DNA of 64,000 bases, from assembly GCA_004431415.1 (NCBI GenBank), contig QPMI01000610.1:1-64000 (forward strand), read 5' to 3'. The DNA is from Cyanophora paradoxa. Its lineage: Eukaryota > Glaucocystophyceae > Cyanophorales > Cyanophoraceae. The notes under the pieces were generated by a model, which had not been told where the DNA came from, did not search any database, and saw only the letters and a program-made list of their open reading frames with translations. Position numbers and translations under genes: made by a program. How positions within the stretch are numbered: position 1 is the stretch's first letter; each line of letters opens with the position of its first letter. This document shows, piece after piece, positions 33,208-42,983 of the stretch.

Positions 33208-36200
33208 ATGGCGGCCCCGGCGGGCACGGCCGGCCCGTGCGCGGCCCTGCTAGCAGCCGGGTCGCATGTGATAGACAGCGTCCTGCGGGAGACGATCAAC
33301 TACTCCGTGTCCAACAACCTCATCGCAAACGCCGTCTTCCTGGCGGAGCGGCTGCACGCGCAGAGCCCCACCGACGATTCAATGTTGATACTGGCCAACT
33401 GCTACTTGCGCAACCAACAGGTGTACCGCGCGTACCATCTCATCAAGGCGAAGTACCCGAACCCGACATCCTGCAACGCGCACATGCGCTACCTCTTCGC
33501 ACAGTGCTGCTTCGAGATGAGCAAGCTGCAGGAGGCGGAGTCCGTGCTCACGCCGCCGGTCTCTTCAAATGGCGAGGCGCTTGAGGAGGTCCCCAACGGG
33601 GCGGCCGGCCTGCACCTCCTCGGGCAGATCTGCCAGCGCGCGAGCCGGCGGACGCAGGCGATCGCGTACTACTCGCAGGCGCTGCGCGCCAACCCCTTCC
33701 TCTGGTCCGCGTACGAGGCGCTCTGCACCCTGGGCGCGGACCTCGACCCCGCGGACTTCTTCCCGCGGGCCGACGAGGCGCTCATCTCCTCCGCCGCCCC
33801 CGCCGCTCCCGTCTTCGCCGCTCCCCCGGCCCCCTCCACGCTCCCTGCCGCGGCCCCCGCCGCGGGCCCGGCGCTGGTCCCCGGGACGCCCGCCCGGACT
33901 CCGGCGCCGATGGACTACGAGCCGACGCCGGCCCCGCAGTACTTCTCCATCCCCCCCGTCCCGCTCTTCACCGCCGGCGCGGCGCCGCACACGCCGGCCA
34001 CGGGGCTGCACGAGCCGCACGCCCCGTCGCCGTCGCCAGCGACGGGCCTCCACATCCCGCCCGACGCGACGCCGGCCATCTCCCTCACGGAGCGCTTCGC
34101 CATGAGCGCCCACACGGGCCCCGGGGCCTCCCCTACGCCCTCCTCGTGCGTCACGCCGGCGGTGGAGGCGGCGCTCGGGACGCCGGCGCCGGTCGTGCCG
34201 CGGCGGCGCGGGGCGGCGCGCGAGGACGCCGACGACGAGGGCGTCACGACGGCGAAGAAGGAGAAGCCGCGGCGCTACGGCGGGCACCGCCTCTCCTTCG
34301 GCGCCGGCCTCCTCGGCGCAGCCGCCGGCGAGGGCAACCCCGCCGCCTCGACGCGCCGCAGCACGCGCCTCTCCACCGCCTCCACCGCCGCCGCCTCCAC
34401 CGCGAAGCCGCCCAAGTCCCGCCCCGCGCGCGTCTCCGTCGGGAGCCCCCTCCTCGACGCCCCGGAGTCTGCCTACGCGCCGGCGCGCGCTGCCTCCTCC
34501 TCCGCGGCCACCCCCGGACCCTTCTCCTCCGTCCCCTTCGCCCTCCCGTCCGCCTCCTCCGCCCCCGCCGCCCCCGCCTCCTCCTCCTCGGGCCCCTCGG
34601 CGGCGGCGCCCTTGTACGGGCTGGCGGCGCCGGGCAGCAGCCAGATGCCGCTGCTGGTGCAGGCGGCGCAGCGGCCGGAGGCGGCGGGGCCCGAGCTGCG
34701 GGGCGGGGTGCACGCCGTGCTCCACCTGCTGCGCCTCCTCGGGTCCCCGCTCCGCGCCCTCGCGCTCTTCCGCTGCGAGGAGGCCCTCGCCGCCTTCCAG
34801 CGGCTGCCCCCGCGCCACCTCGCCACCGGCTGGGCCCTCGCCCTCGTCGGCCGCACCCACTTCGAGATGGCCCGCCCCCCTCCCTTTCCTTTCCTTCCCT
34901 TTCCTTTCCTTTCCCTTCCTTTCCTTTCCCTTCCTTTTGCGAGCGGGGCGCAGGTGAACTACGCGGAGGCGGAGCGACACTTCGAGTGGGCGCGGCAGGT
35001 GGACCCGCACCGCGTCGCCGGCATGGAGACCTACTCCACCATCCTGTGGCACGAGAAGAAGGCCCGCCGCGGCCCGCGCGCCGCGCTGCCGGAGCGGCTG
35101 CGGAGGGGCTCTCGCGCCCCCGCTGAGCCCTCCTCCGGCGCAGGAGGTCCAGCTGGCGTACCTCGCCCAGCAGCTCGTGGCCCTGGACAAGCACGCGCCG
35201 CAGGCCCGCCTGGGCCCCCGCCCCCCGCCTCTCCCCGTCCGACCCGCCCGCAGAGCTGGTGCGTGCTCGGGAACTGCTTCAGCCTGCAGCGGGAGCACGA
35301 GACCGCTCTCAAGTTCTTCCAGCGCGCCATCCAGGTGCCCCGCCGCGCTCGCGCCCCCGGGCCGGTGGCGGGGCGAGCGGGGGCGGGCGGGGCACAGGTG
35401 GACCCGCAGTTCACGTACGCGTACACGCTGGCGGGCCACGAGTACGTCGCCAACGAGGACTTCGACCGCGCCCTGCAGGTCCGGCGGGTACCGCGTCGAA
35501 ACCCTCGGGGTACACGCCTCACGGACCGCCGCAGTGCTACCGCAACGCGATCCGCACCGACGACCGCCACTACAACGCCTGGTACGGCCTCGGCAACATC
35601 TACTTCCGGTACCCCCGGCCCCATTCTTCCCCTCCCCTTCTCCAAGATCCGAGCGTACCCTGCAGGCAGGAGAAGTACGAGCTGGCGGAGTACCATTTCC
35701 GGCGGGCCATCGCCATCCACCCGCGCTCCTCCGTCCTCTACTCCTACCTCGGCATGGTACCCCCCGCCCGCCCGCCCGCCCCGCGGCCCAGCCCCGCGCC
35801 CTCCCGGGCAGCCTCCCGAGCGAGGGGCGCCGCCCCGCCGCAGGTGCAGCACTCGAACCGCAAGCACGAGGAGGCGATCGCGAGCCTCGACCGCGCCATC
35901 GAGATCGACCCCAAGAACCCGGTTCGAATCCCCCGGGGGCCCTTTCTCTTATCCTCCTCGCGCCTTGCGATCAGTCCCCCAGCTCGCGCGCTTCCGCAAG
36001 GCGAGTGTGCTCGTCTCCATGAACGCGAACGAAGGTCCGCAGTCCCCTTTTCACCCGTACCCCACCCCTCCGAACCCGTACCCCCGCCAGAGGCGATCCT
36101 GGAGCTGGAGGTGCTGAAGGACGTCGCGCCCCGCGGTGCGCCAGCCCGCCCGCACGCGTACCCCCTCCCGAGCTGAGCTGGGCACCGCAGAGGCGACGGT

Positions 36201-36495
36201 GTACTTCATGATGGGGAAGATCTACAAGAAGCTGAACAGGCCGGAGCTGGCCATGCGGTGCCCCCGGCCGGCCTGCTTCGCGTCCGATCCTCGCGCCCCT
36301 GAGCTCGCCTCCGGGCAGGCACCTGATGCTGGCCCTGGACCTCGACCCCAAGGACGGCAACATGATCAAGGCCGCCATCGAGAAGGCCCGCCCGCCCCGC
36401 CGCCCCGCCCGCCCGCCCGCCCGCCCCCCCGGCCCCTCGTGCGAGGCCGCCCGCAGATCAGCATCCCGGAGAACGACGAGGAGGAGGAGATCTGA
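33208..36495 (+). CDS. CDC27: CDC27/APC3 subunit of the anaphase-promoting complex
   Basis: The start is ATG 33208 (MAAPAGTAGPCAALLAAGSH). N-terminal TPRs follow: INYSVSNNLIANAVFLAERL, DDSMLILANCYLRNQQVYRA, MRYLFAQCCFEMSKLQEAES, GAAGLHLLGQICQRASRRTQ and YYSQALRANPFLWSAYEALC. A long Ser/Ala/Pro-rich spacer (about 33780-34600) is typical of CDC27. The C-terminal TPR superhelix is spread over many small exons: VNYAEAERHFEWARQVDPHR, METYSTILWHEKK, SWCVLGNCFSLQREHETALK, FTYAYTLAGHEYVANEDF, YNAWYGLGNIYFR, KYELAEYHFRRAIAIHPRSS, RKHEEAIASLDRAIEIDPKN and VYFMMGKIYKKLNRPELAMR. It ends ISIPENDEEEEI. The protein is a scaffold and activator-binding subunit of the APC/C ubiquitin ligase. Several introns use GC donors (AAG|GCCCGC, ATG|GCCCGC) or GTACCCC. 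One intron (34873-34953) is almost pure pyrimidine. Confidence 0.92.
34873..34938 (+). repeat. CCTTTCC microsatellite-like pyrimidine tract in a CDC27 intron
   Basis: Repeated CCTTTCCTTTC-type units make up most of an intron. The intron follows FEM and precedes the VNYAEAERHF exon, and it lacks a GT at its 5' boundary. Confidence 0.85.
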
Positions 36496-36682
36496 GCGGC
36501 CGGGCCGCCCCGCGCCCGCCCCTGCCTCCCCCCCATGCGCGTGCCTTGCCGCGCTGCCGCGCGTGTCCCGCGTGTGTTCCTCAAGGAGGAAAATGGATCG
36601 CGCAGCACAAGTACAGTTGCACCGCAAAAAGCGTTTTGTTCCGTATACAAGCTTCAACGACAGTCCGGCGAGCGCCCCGAGC

Positions 36683-37026
36683 CTAGAGGAGCGGGGCGTG
36701 GCGGTCGGCAAGGGCCGCCAGGTCCGAGAAGGCGGCCTCCTCGCCCTCCGCCCCGAGCGCCTCCACCAGCTGCAGCGCGCCCTCCTCCCCCTCCCGGCCC
36801 CGCCGCCCGTTAACGTTGGGGGGGCGCGCGGGGCGACGGGGGCTCGGATGCAATTAATTGCAAGGGGCGCGGCGGACCTCGGCGGCGGGGGAGCTTGAGG
36901 CGTCGTCGGCCGCTGAGCGGGGAAGCCGCAGCTGCAGTCGGCGCCGCCGAGCGAGTAGGCGACGTAGCCGTCGACGTCGGACTCGGTCGGAGTCGACGAG
37001 GCTCGCGTCCCCGCGTCGAGGTGCAT
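36683..37026 (-). CDS. Small unrecognised protein, two candidate exons
   Basis: A candidate start ATG is at 37026 (MHLDAGTRASSTPTESDVDG, then YVAYSLGGADCSCGFPAQR). A second exon near 36815-36683 reads GEEGALQLVEALGAEGEEAA, FSDLAALADRHAPLL with TAG. The two parts share codon composition with the neighbours and are joined by a short C-rich segment beginning GTCCGCC. I cannot settle the exact acceptor. No family is recognised. The gene converges with CDC27 at its 3' end, and the retrotransposon inserted about 95 bp upstream of its ATG. Confidence 0.4.
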
Positions 37027-37121
37027 TAAAGGAATCCATTGGTTCCGCCGCCGTATACGCAACGGAAACCTCTGGCTTTCTCATGATCACTAGTACTGAT
37101 TCACGTCGGAGCTTTGTTTAT

Positions 37122-37250
37122 TATTGAATATGCGAGCGAACGCGTAGCATATGACTTTGTATGCCTGCCACTCTGTAAGCAGCCTTGATTCTATACAATG
37201 ATTGTTAGGGGTACAACCTTCAGTCTTCTTTCGCGCGAAGCAGTGAAGAT
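37122..37250 (+). repeat. Split direct repeat A1 (left end of retrotransposon)
   Basis: These 129 bp are identical, base by base as far as I can compare, to 39207-39335. The repeat includes the gag start codon and first 17 codons. Confidence 0.95.
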
Positions 37251-38385
37251 GTGTCGCGTGGCTCGTCGTGGGAGGGGCCCTAGCTGGGCCCCTCTGGTGG
37301 TCACACTTGTTCTCGTCGTCGTCGTTTTCAGCTTCTTGGCGGCCTGCGCGGAGGCGGGGTCGAACAAGAAGGGCAAGTCTTCCGCAACGGGCTCCCGCAA
37401 GACAGCCCGTCCGCGGCCGACCGCATCCGCCCAGCCACGAGCTCGCCGTTCCACGCGTGTGACCGAGGCGGCGGACTCCGGCGGCGAGGACAACGGTTCG
37501 GCGCCTACTCCAACGCCAAGTGGCCGTCAGTCAACCAGCAACAAGCGCAAGGCGCCAGCCGCCCCGGCAGTCGAAAACCGCACCAGTGACGGCGTTCCGG
37601 ATCCGGAGCCATTTTCCGAGGACGAGGAGGATGTGATTGCCGGCGTGCAGCGTCGTGAGCAGTTCGGCGGTGCAGCCACACGAGAGGAAGCTCTTGCCGC
37701 ACAGATGTTCCCGAATCTCGAGGTGCCGGTTCCCGACCAGCCAGGACCCAGCCGGCACACTCGGCACCGCCGCGGCCCGGTTCCCGTCGTCAACGCCACA
37801 ACAGCCCCTGCCGGTGAGCTTAATGAGTACATTAAGAAGCAGATTCAGCAAGGCATAGACCGAGGGGTAGAGTCCATCCGTGAGCACCAGCATCAAATCG
37901 CTCAGGAGCAGCAGCGCGAACAGCATGAAGCGATGCAGCTTAAGAATACCTGGCTTCGGGAGTTTGCGTTCCAGCTGATACAGCTGCGTTTCCAGCTCAA
38001 GGGGCTCCTCTCGTGTGTCGCCTGTGCAGCAACCCTCAAAGCGTCTTTGAAGCAGCTCGAGGAGCTTAAGAAGAAGATAGATATCCGCGACAAAGGCGGC
38101 GATAAGACAGCCGAGGCGCTCGCAGCTGTGCCGGAGGAGCACCGCGCACAGACCGCGTCGATGGCGTACGCGCTTCGTGTGGCTGGCGTCGGCGCCGGTA
38201 ATTCGTATGCACCAGCTGAGCGCCAGCCGTCTAGCTATCGGCCCCCGCAGCGGCAGCGCGTCGAACGCGAGCAGGCGCCCACCGCCCAGCGGAACGGCGG
38301 CGCTTGCTTTAGGTGCAACCAGCACGGCCACCATGTGAAGGATTGCACCAACCCGCCGCGCCCGGATTGGCGCGAGAAGAAGTAG
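37198..38385 (+). CDS. gag: Retrotransposon Gag-like protein with CCHC zinc knuckle
   Basis: The ORF is 395 residues from ATG 37198. It has an N-terminal leader MIVRGTTFSLLSREAVK encoded within repeat A1, then a hydrophobic stretch (VVTLVLVVVVFSFLAACAEA) that resembles a signal or membrane segment. A Ser/Pro/Arg-rich segment follows, then a Gln/Glu-rich alpha-helical region (about residues 200-300: KKQIQQGIDRGVESI, EQQREQHEAMQLK, LEELKKKIDI). It ends with a retroviral-type zinc knuckle, CFRCNQHGHHVKDC (CX2CX4HX4C). This is the expected nucleic-acid-binding structural protein that packages element RNA. The frame is intact. Confidence 0.88.
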   Translation: MIVRGTTFSLLSREAVKMCRVARRGRGPSWAPLVVTLVLVVVVFSFLAACAEAGSNKKGKSSATGSRKTARPRPTASAQPRARRSTRVTEAADSGGEDNGSAPTPTPSGRQSTSNKRKAPAAPAVENRTSDGVPDPEPFSEDEEDVIAGVQRREQFGGAATREEALAAQMFPNLEVPVPDQPGPSRHTRHRRGPVPVVNATTAPAGELNEYIKKQIQQGIDRGVESIREHQHQIAQEQQREQHEAMQLKNTWLREFAFQLIQLRFQLKGLLSCVACAATLKASLKQLEELKKKIDIRDKGGDKTAEALAAVPEEHRAQTASMAYALRVAGVGAGNSYAPAERQPSSYRPPQRQRVEREQAPTAQRNGGACFRCNQHGHHVKDCTNPPRPDWREKK

Positions 38386-39145
38386 GCGGCTTCCTGTGCC
38401 CAGCCTTTCGGGCGCAGCTGTAGAGTGCTAGGATTTTCGTTTTCGTGTGGCCCCAGACTTGGGCATGTGCATGTGCTCGTAGCTGTGCTGTGCTGTGTGT
38501 GTGCCATGAAGGAATAAATCTGGGCTTTCTTATGTGTGTTTGAGCTTGCATTGCATGTGTGGTGATGGGTCTGTGGTGAACACTAGCTTGGCAATTGCAA
38601 TGTGCATGACCTTGTGATCGTTTCAAATTTGCCATAGTTTACAAGGCCTTGTAACTACGAATTTTGCGTAAGCTTTGAGCATCACAACTTTGTGGGCCAT
38701 AAGTGCCACCTGGATGACTCCAACCTGGTGCGAGCCCCAGCCAATCCCCAACAGCCTGACCTCTTCTCGTCCTAGGTCACATCAGGCTGCGGTCGAGTTG
38801 CCGAGTTCCTGGCCAGCAACGGCCATCTCGTGTGTCGCTATCGCGCGCTGGGTGCTCAGATCTAATCATTTGGTATCGCAGGTGTGGAGGAAATCATCTC
38901 TTGGTATTCAGGTGTGTCTCCCAATTTCCTATTCTGTTCCGCAGGTTGGCGCATTCATCCAGAGGTGTGCATGCTGGACAAGTTTTGAAGCATTCAAGAG
39001 AACAAGTTGTGTACTTGCATGAGTCCATATGTGTGTGCTGTGCATGCTGTGATGTGCCTTCATTCAAGAACTTCGCGCATCCACCGTGGAGGTGAACGTC
39101 AGGTGTTGTGACAAGTTCGTACCTGTGACACGCTCACTATTAAAA

Positions 39146-39207
39146 ACTTCATGATCAGACTTGGCTTAGAATTGCTTAGAAGCAAGGCTGCTTGTGGCAG
39201 GCATACT
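39146..39207 (+). repeat. Split direct repeat B1 (internal)
   Basis: These 62 bp begin ACTTCATGATCAG and are identical to B2 at 42922-42983. B1 abuts A2. Confidence 0.95.
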
Positions 39208-39335
39208 ATTGAATATGCGAGCGAACGCGTAGCATATGACTTTGTATGCCTGCCACTCTGTAAGCAGCCTTGATTCTATACAATGATTGTTAGGGGTACA
39301 ACCTTCAGTCTTCTTTCGCGCGAAGCAGTGAAGAT
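39207..39335 (+). repeat. Split direct repeat A2 (internal)
   Basis: This is the copy of A1. With B1 it forms the internal B1-A2 junction, which corresponds to the element's right end joined to its left end. Confidence 0.95.
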
Positions 39336-39453
39336 TCCTTACCTTCGCGTGTCACAGCCGCCCTCCAGCGTACCAGCTCCAGCTCCAACTCAGCTCCAGC
39401 TGCAGCTTGAGCCAGACTCAACTGCAGCTCAGCCTGTCAGCTCGTGTCGTTGA
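39283..39453 (+). CDS. Short leader ORF started inside repeat A2
   Basis: Because A2 repeats the gag start, it opens a 56-codon frame beginning with the same MIVRGTTFSLLSREAVK leader. It then diverges (IPYLRVSQPPSSVPAPAP) and ends TGA at 39451. The pol frame opens about 60 bp later without an ATG. The short ORF may be a translated leader upstream of pol, spliced or bypassed to express it, or merely a by-product of the repeat. Confidence 0.45.
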   Translation: MIVRGTTFSLLSREAVKIPYLRVSQPPSSVPAPAPTQLQLQLEPDSTAAQPVSSCR

Positions 39454-39527
39454 TAAGATGTGGCGACAATTTAAGGCCTCAAGCCCACTTCCCATGCGCT
39501 TGTGACTTTTAGCCACCAGGTTCTTTT

Positions 39528-41423
39528 GTGGCGTCCTGCATCCGTGAGGCCTGGTCCCAGTGGAAGGAGATTGGTGCCAACTATGTGGTGTTGTCATGGA
39601 TACGTGACGGTTTCCCGCTGACTGGGGCCCGCAATCTGCCACCGGAGCATCGGTGTAATCACAAGTCTGCAGCCGAGGATCACAGGGATTTTGTGCGGAC
39701 GGAAATTCAGAAACTCTTGCGCACCGGGGCCATTCGTGAAGTCCAACAGCACGAGGCGAACATTGTGTGCTCCTTGTCCGTGGTCCCGAAGAAGACTGGC
39801 TCCAAACTTCGTTTGATCTGGGACGGTCGACCCACCAATCAAGGTCTACCAGATCGGAAATTTCGATTTGAGACTCTTGAGCATGTGGCAGCAATGCTCC
39901 GTCAAGGGTGGTACATGTTCACCATTGACCTAGAGTCTGGCTATCACCACGTGCCAGTGGCGGAGCAAGATTGGCGCAACATGGGCTTCTCTTTTGACAG
40001 CAAGTACTATGTCTATACGGTTTTGCCCTTCGGCCTTCGACACTCGCCTTTTGCATTCGTCAAAATTATGCGGCAAGTGGTCAACTATTTCAGGAAACTG
40101 GGCATCTTTGTTGTCAACTATGTGGACGATTGGTGGTTTGCGGCTCCTACTTTCTTAGAGGCCTGTAAGCTGCGAGACTTTGTGCTGGCTACATTTAAAC
40201 GGCTTAAGTTGGTGGTCAACAGCAAGTCAGCGCTTACCCCATCTCAGTCAGTGGCTTTCCTGGGCTTCATTGTGGACTCGGCTCGCATGTTGTTTGAGGT
40301 TCCTGGCGACAAGCTGAGCAGACTACTTCAGCTGATCCGCAAGCTCCTACGCAAACACTCAGCGTCTGCCCGTGATATGGCAAAGGTGGCAGGCACCTTG
40401 GTATCCATGGCTCGTGGGCTTGCTCCAGCTCGCATCCGGACTCGTGCCTTGTTCCGGTACATCAATGTGGCGGCCCGGGAGTGGCACTGGAACCATCCTG
40501 TGCAGATTACTGATGAGACTCGGTCTGAGCTCCAGTGGTGGCTGGCCAACATACACAAGTACAACGGGCGCTGTCCGATTCGTCCTGAGCGGCTACTTGT
40601 GCTCACCACTGATGCTAGTCATCTTGGTGCTGGAGCTTGGATTACCACGCGGATCGGTGATGTACCTCCTGTGCTTTGTGCTCCTGGCCCGCCTCCATTC
40701 CAGTGCCTGTGGAACAGTGAGGAATCTCAGCGAATCTCTTCTTGGAGGGAGCTGCAAGCTGTGCTACGGGCTATGCAACACTATCAGTCTGTGCTTCAGA
40801 ATCAGAACATCTTGGTTCGATCGGACAACTCTGTGACAGTTGCTTATATCAACAATGGTGGCGGTCGTCATGCTTATTTGACGGAGATCGCTCGTCAGAT
40901 TTGGGACATTGCCTTGACAGGTTGTGTTAGCATTGAGGCCGAGCATATTCCAGGCATAGATAACGAGTGGTCAGATGCTCTTAGCAGGTACTTTTTTCCA
41001 GCAGACTATTCCCTTAAGCCGGTATATTTTGCTATGGTCAGCCGCATTTTAGGCCCTTTTGACGTGGACAGGATGGCCACAGCTGCCAATGCCCACCTTT
41101 CTCGATATTTCTCTGTAGATTTGCGTGATGCCCGTGCCGAAGGGCATGATTGCTTCACTGTGTCATGGCTTGGTGCTCGCAACTACGTGTTTCCGGATCC
41201 CAATGTGATCCTGCACGTGGTCTCTCATGTTAGACAGTGCAGAGCAGCTGCAGTCTTTGTCGTACCTGATTGGCCCTCCGCCCCATGGTGGCCCCAGCTT
41301 GAGCAGGCAAGGCAGGCTCCTGTGTTGTACTTGGGGCCTGCTTCAACCGTCTGCTTGCCAGGCCCTCGTTCTCCTGTTCTTCCGTCTTGGTCTCTTGTGG
41401 CTATTTCCGCAGCCTGGCAGTAG
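39528..41423 (+). CDS. pol: DIRS-type reverse transcriptase / RNase H
   Basis: The open frame begins after a TAG near 39508 and has no ATG before the RT domain, so expression probably needs splicing, frameshift or internal initiation. RT motifs in order are VVPKKTGSKLRLIWDGRPTN, MFTIDLESGYHHVPVAEQDW, VLPFGLRHSPFAFVKIMR, VVNYVDDWWF (YxDD catalytic pair) and VAFLGFIVDS. RNase H follows: LTTDASHLGAGAWITTR, SWRELQAVLRAMQHYQS, VRSDNSVTVAYINNGGGR and AEHIPGIDNEWSDALSRYF. The spacing and the LESGYHHVPV and GIDN.WSDALSR motifs are those of DIRS-order elements rather than Gypsy. The frame is uninterrupted. Confidence 0.93.
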   Translation: MASCIREAWSQWKEIGANYVVLSWIRDGFPLTGARNLPPEHRCNHKSAAEDHRDFVRTEIQKLLRTGAIREVQQHEANIVCSLSVVPKKTGSKLRLIWDGRPTNQGLPDRKFRFETLEHVAAMLRQGWYMFTIDLESGYHHVPVAEQDWRNMGFSFDSKYYVYTVLPFGLRHSPFAFVKIMRQVVNYFRKLGIFVVNYVDDWWFAAPTFLEACKLRDFVLATFKRLKLVVNSKSALTPSQSVAFLGFIVDSARMLFEVPGDKLSRLLQLIRKLLRKHSASARDMAKVAGTLVSMARGLAPARIRTRALFRYINVAAREWHWNHPVQITDETRSELQWWLANIHKYNGRCPIRPERLLVLTTDASHLGAGAWITTRIGDVPPVLCAPGPPPFQCLWNSEESQRISSWRELQAVLRAMQHYQSVLQNQNILVRSDNSVTVAYINNGGGRHAYLTEIARQIWDIALTGCVSIEAEHIPGIDNEWSDALSRYFFPADYSLKPVYFAMVSRILGPFDVDRMATAANAHLSRYFSVDLRDARAEGHDCFTVSWLGARNYVFPDPNVILHVVSHVRQCRAAAVFVVPDWPSAPWWPQLEQARQAPVLYLGPASTVCLPGPRSPVLPSWSLVAISAAWQ

Positions 41424-41493
41424 CACACAAATTAGCCATCTGCAAATATAACGATTTCGCACCCGGGGCCCCTTCTTAGTCCTCGTACGCAGC

Positions 41494-42510
41494 TTGCCTG
41501 ACATTGCAATTGCTGCAGATGTGCTACTCCAGCGTGTCCATTACTACAGGGAGAACGCCATCGGTGATGGCACTCGTGGCATATACAATCGTTGGGTGCA
41601 ACTATACGAAGGTCATTGTGCGGTTCATGGCTTCCGCATCTGGCCCCCCGAGCCATCTGGTCTGGCTACGATGCTTGTTGCGCTGGCGGACGAGGAGTTC
41701 AGCGTTTCTGCTGTCAAGCAATGCTACTCTGCATTGGTTCATCAGACTGGCCTGCGCCTACAGCCTGCAACGGCGTTCGCGCACCCTCTGGTTCAACAAG
41801 CGCTGCAAGGAATTGTTCGTTTGTGTGGTCGTCGGGCCAAGCAGTCCAAGATCGTCACAGCTGTGCATTTGGAGGCAATCGCTCGTGCCTATCTGAAAGC
41901 TCCGTCAGCTAAGCTCTTGCGGGCCTTCGTCATGTTGCTTACTGGCTTCTTTGGCTTGCTCCGTCGTGGTGAACTCGTTGCTCTGCGTCGTCAAGACATC
42001 CAGATCCGTGCGGATCGCGTCGTTGTCTTCATCGTCGGCTCCAAGACCGATCGCGCTCGCCAAGGCGCTCAAGTTGTGCTGGGCACTGTCGCGCAGTCAG
42101 TGATCTGTCCGGTTCACTGGTTTCGAGCTTATTGGCTCACCATCCAAGACCTCGAGCCGGAGGCGCCGTTGTTTGGTCAACTCTTCCGACCTTCGCGGCC
42201 CCTCGCGCCCGCCTCCGTTGCATACGTGCTTCGCTTTGCCTTCGAGGCTGCTGGCTTAGATGCGACGGGGATCACGCCTCATGGGCTTCGTCGCGGTGGT
42301 GCTACGGCGCTAGCGGCTGCTGGTGTGCCCGAGGAGCTTGTGCAAGCAGTTGGCCGCTGGTCGCTCTTGTCTGACGTGTATCGTCGCTACATCGATTCTT
42401 CTGAGCGCCCGCCTCTGGCTGCGTTGATGGCAAGCCCTGGTTCTCGCTACGTGCCTCCATTGTCGTGTCGCCAGCAGGCTTCTACGCCCCTCTCGTCGCG
42501 GCGCAGCTAG
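41494..42510 (+). CDS. Retrotransposon tyrosine recombinase
   Basis: The open frame extends back to 41452 and has no ATG near its start, so it is probably expressed from the same transcript as pol. An N-terminal SAM-like core-binding region (YNRWVQLYEGHCAVHGFRIW, LATMLVALADEEFSVSAVKQ) is followed by the catalytic domain. The first Arg is in TGFFGLLRRGELVALRRQDI, then a Lys-bearing VGSKTDRARQGAQVV beta turn, then HGLRRGGATALAAAGVPEEL (HxxR), GRWSLLSDVYRRYI with the Tyr nucleophile. The R..K..HxxR..W..Y set is complete. The enzyme is expected to integrate a circular DNA copy without target duplication. Confidence 0.92.
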   Translation: MPDIAIAADVLLQRVHYYRENAIGDGTRGIYNRWVQLYEGHCAVHGFRIWPPEPSGLATMLVALADEEFSVSAVKQCYSALVHQTGLRLQPATAFAHPLVQQALQGIVRLCGRRAKQSKIVTAVHLEAIARAYLKAPSAKLLRAFVMLLTGFFGLLRRGELVALRRQDIQIRADRVVVFIVGSKTDRARQGAQVVLGTVAQSVICPVHWFRAYWLTIQDLEPEAPLFGQLFRPSRPLAPASVAYVLRFAFEAAGLDATGITPHGLRRGGATALAAAGVPEELVQAVGRWSLLSDVYRRYIDSSERPPLAALMASPGSRYVPPLSCRQQASTPLSSRRS

Positions 42511-42921
42511 CTGTCCTTTTGTCTTAGTGTCTTCTTTCGCGTGTGCCGGCTTCGCCGGTGCTGGCTATGTCGCTCTGGGCCAGTGCAAGCTGCGCCTGAC
42601 GCTGTCTGTACACGCACGTGTTGCAAACTAGCCTTGTTTTGTGTACCCTTGCTGTCTGCTGCGTTCGCAGCGTCTGTGTCGGCATGTAGTACTTAGCTGC
42701 TGCGTTCGCAGCAGCTCTTCTCGTACCCCTTTTGTTGCAAATTAGCTTACCCCTTTTGTTGCAAATTAGCCCAACCTTATACCCTACATGTACACGTGTA
42801 CCCAGCTATATTTTCTGTACCCCTTGTCTGATGCCCCTTTTCCCTTGCAGCTTGCACTGTCCTGCGTGCGACGAGCCATGTGTCTGTCTTCGCTGCTTCG
42901 CCTACGCGAATCCAGACCTTC

Positions 42922-42983
42922 ACTTCATGATCAGACTTGGCTTAGAATTGCTTAGAAGCAAGGCTGCTTGTGGCAGGCATACT
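42922..42983 (+). repeat. Split direct repeat B2 (right end of retrotransposon)
   Basis: This 62-bp copy of B1 ends GGCAGGCATACT. The following base begins host DNA (CAATTCGG). Confidence 0.93.

Larger units (their letters stand above)
37122..42983 (+). mobile_element. Complete tyrosine-recombinase (DIRS/Ngaro/PAT-like) retrotransposon
   Basis: This is a 5.86-kb element with gag (37198-38385), a DIRS-type reverse transcriptase-RNase H (39528-41423) and a tyrosine recombinase (41494-42510). It has no LTRs and no DDE integrase. Its ends form split direct repeats: A1 (37122-37250) equals A2 (39207-39335), and B1 (39146-39207) equals B2 (42922-42983). B1 and A2 are joined internally and share one T, as expected if this junction copies the joined ends of a circular intermediate. 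The terminal sequences are TATTGAATATGCG (left) and GGCAGGCATACT (right). No target-site duplication is visible, as expected for recombinase-mediated insertion. GC is clearly lower than in host genes. The identical repeats and long open frames indicate recent insertion. Confidence 0.93.

Noticed and set aside
37122-42983. Endogenous retrovirus or Gypsy element
   Set aside because: No long terminal repeats, no DDE integrase, no envelope or protease; RNase H and tyrosine recombinase motifs fit DIRS-order elements.
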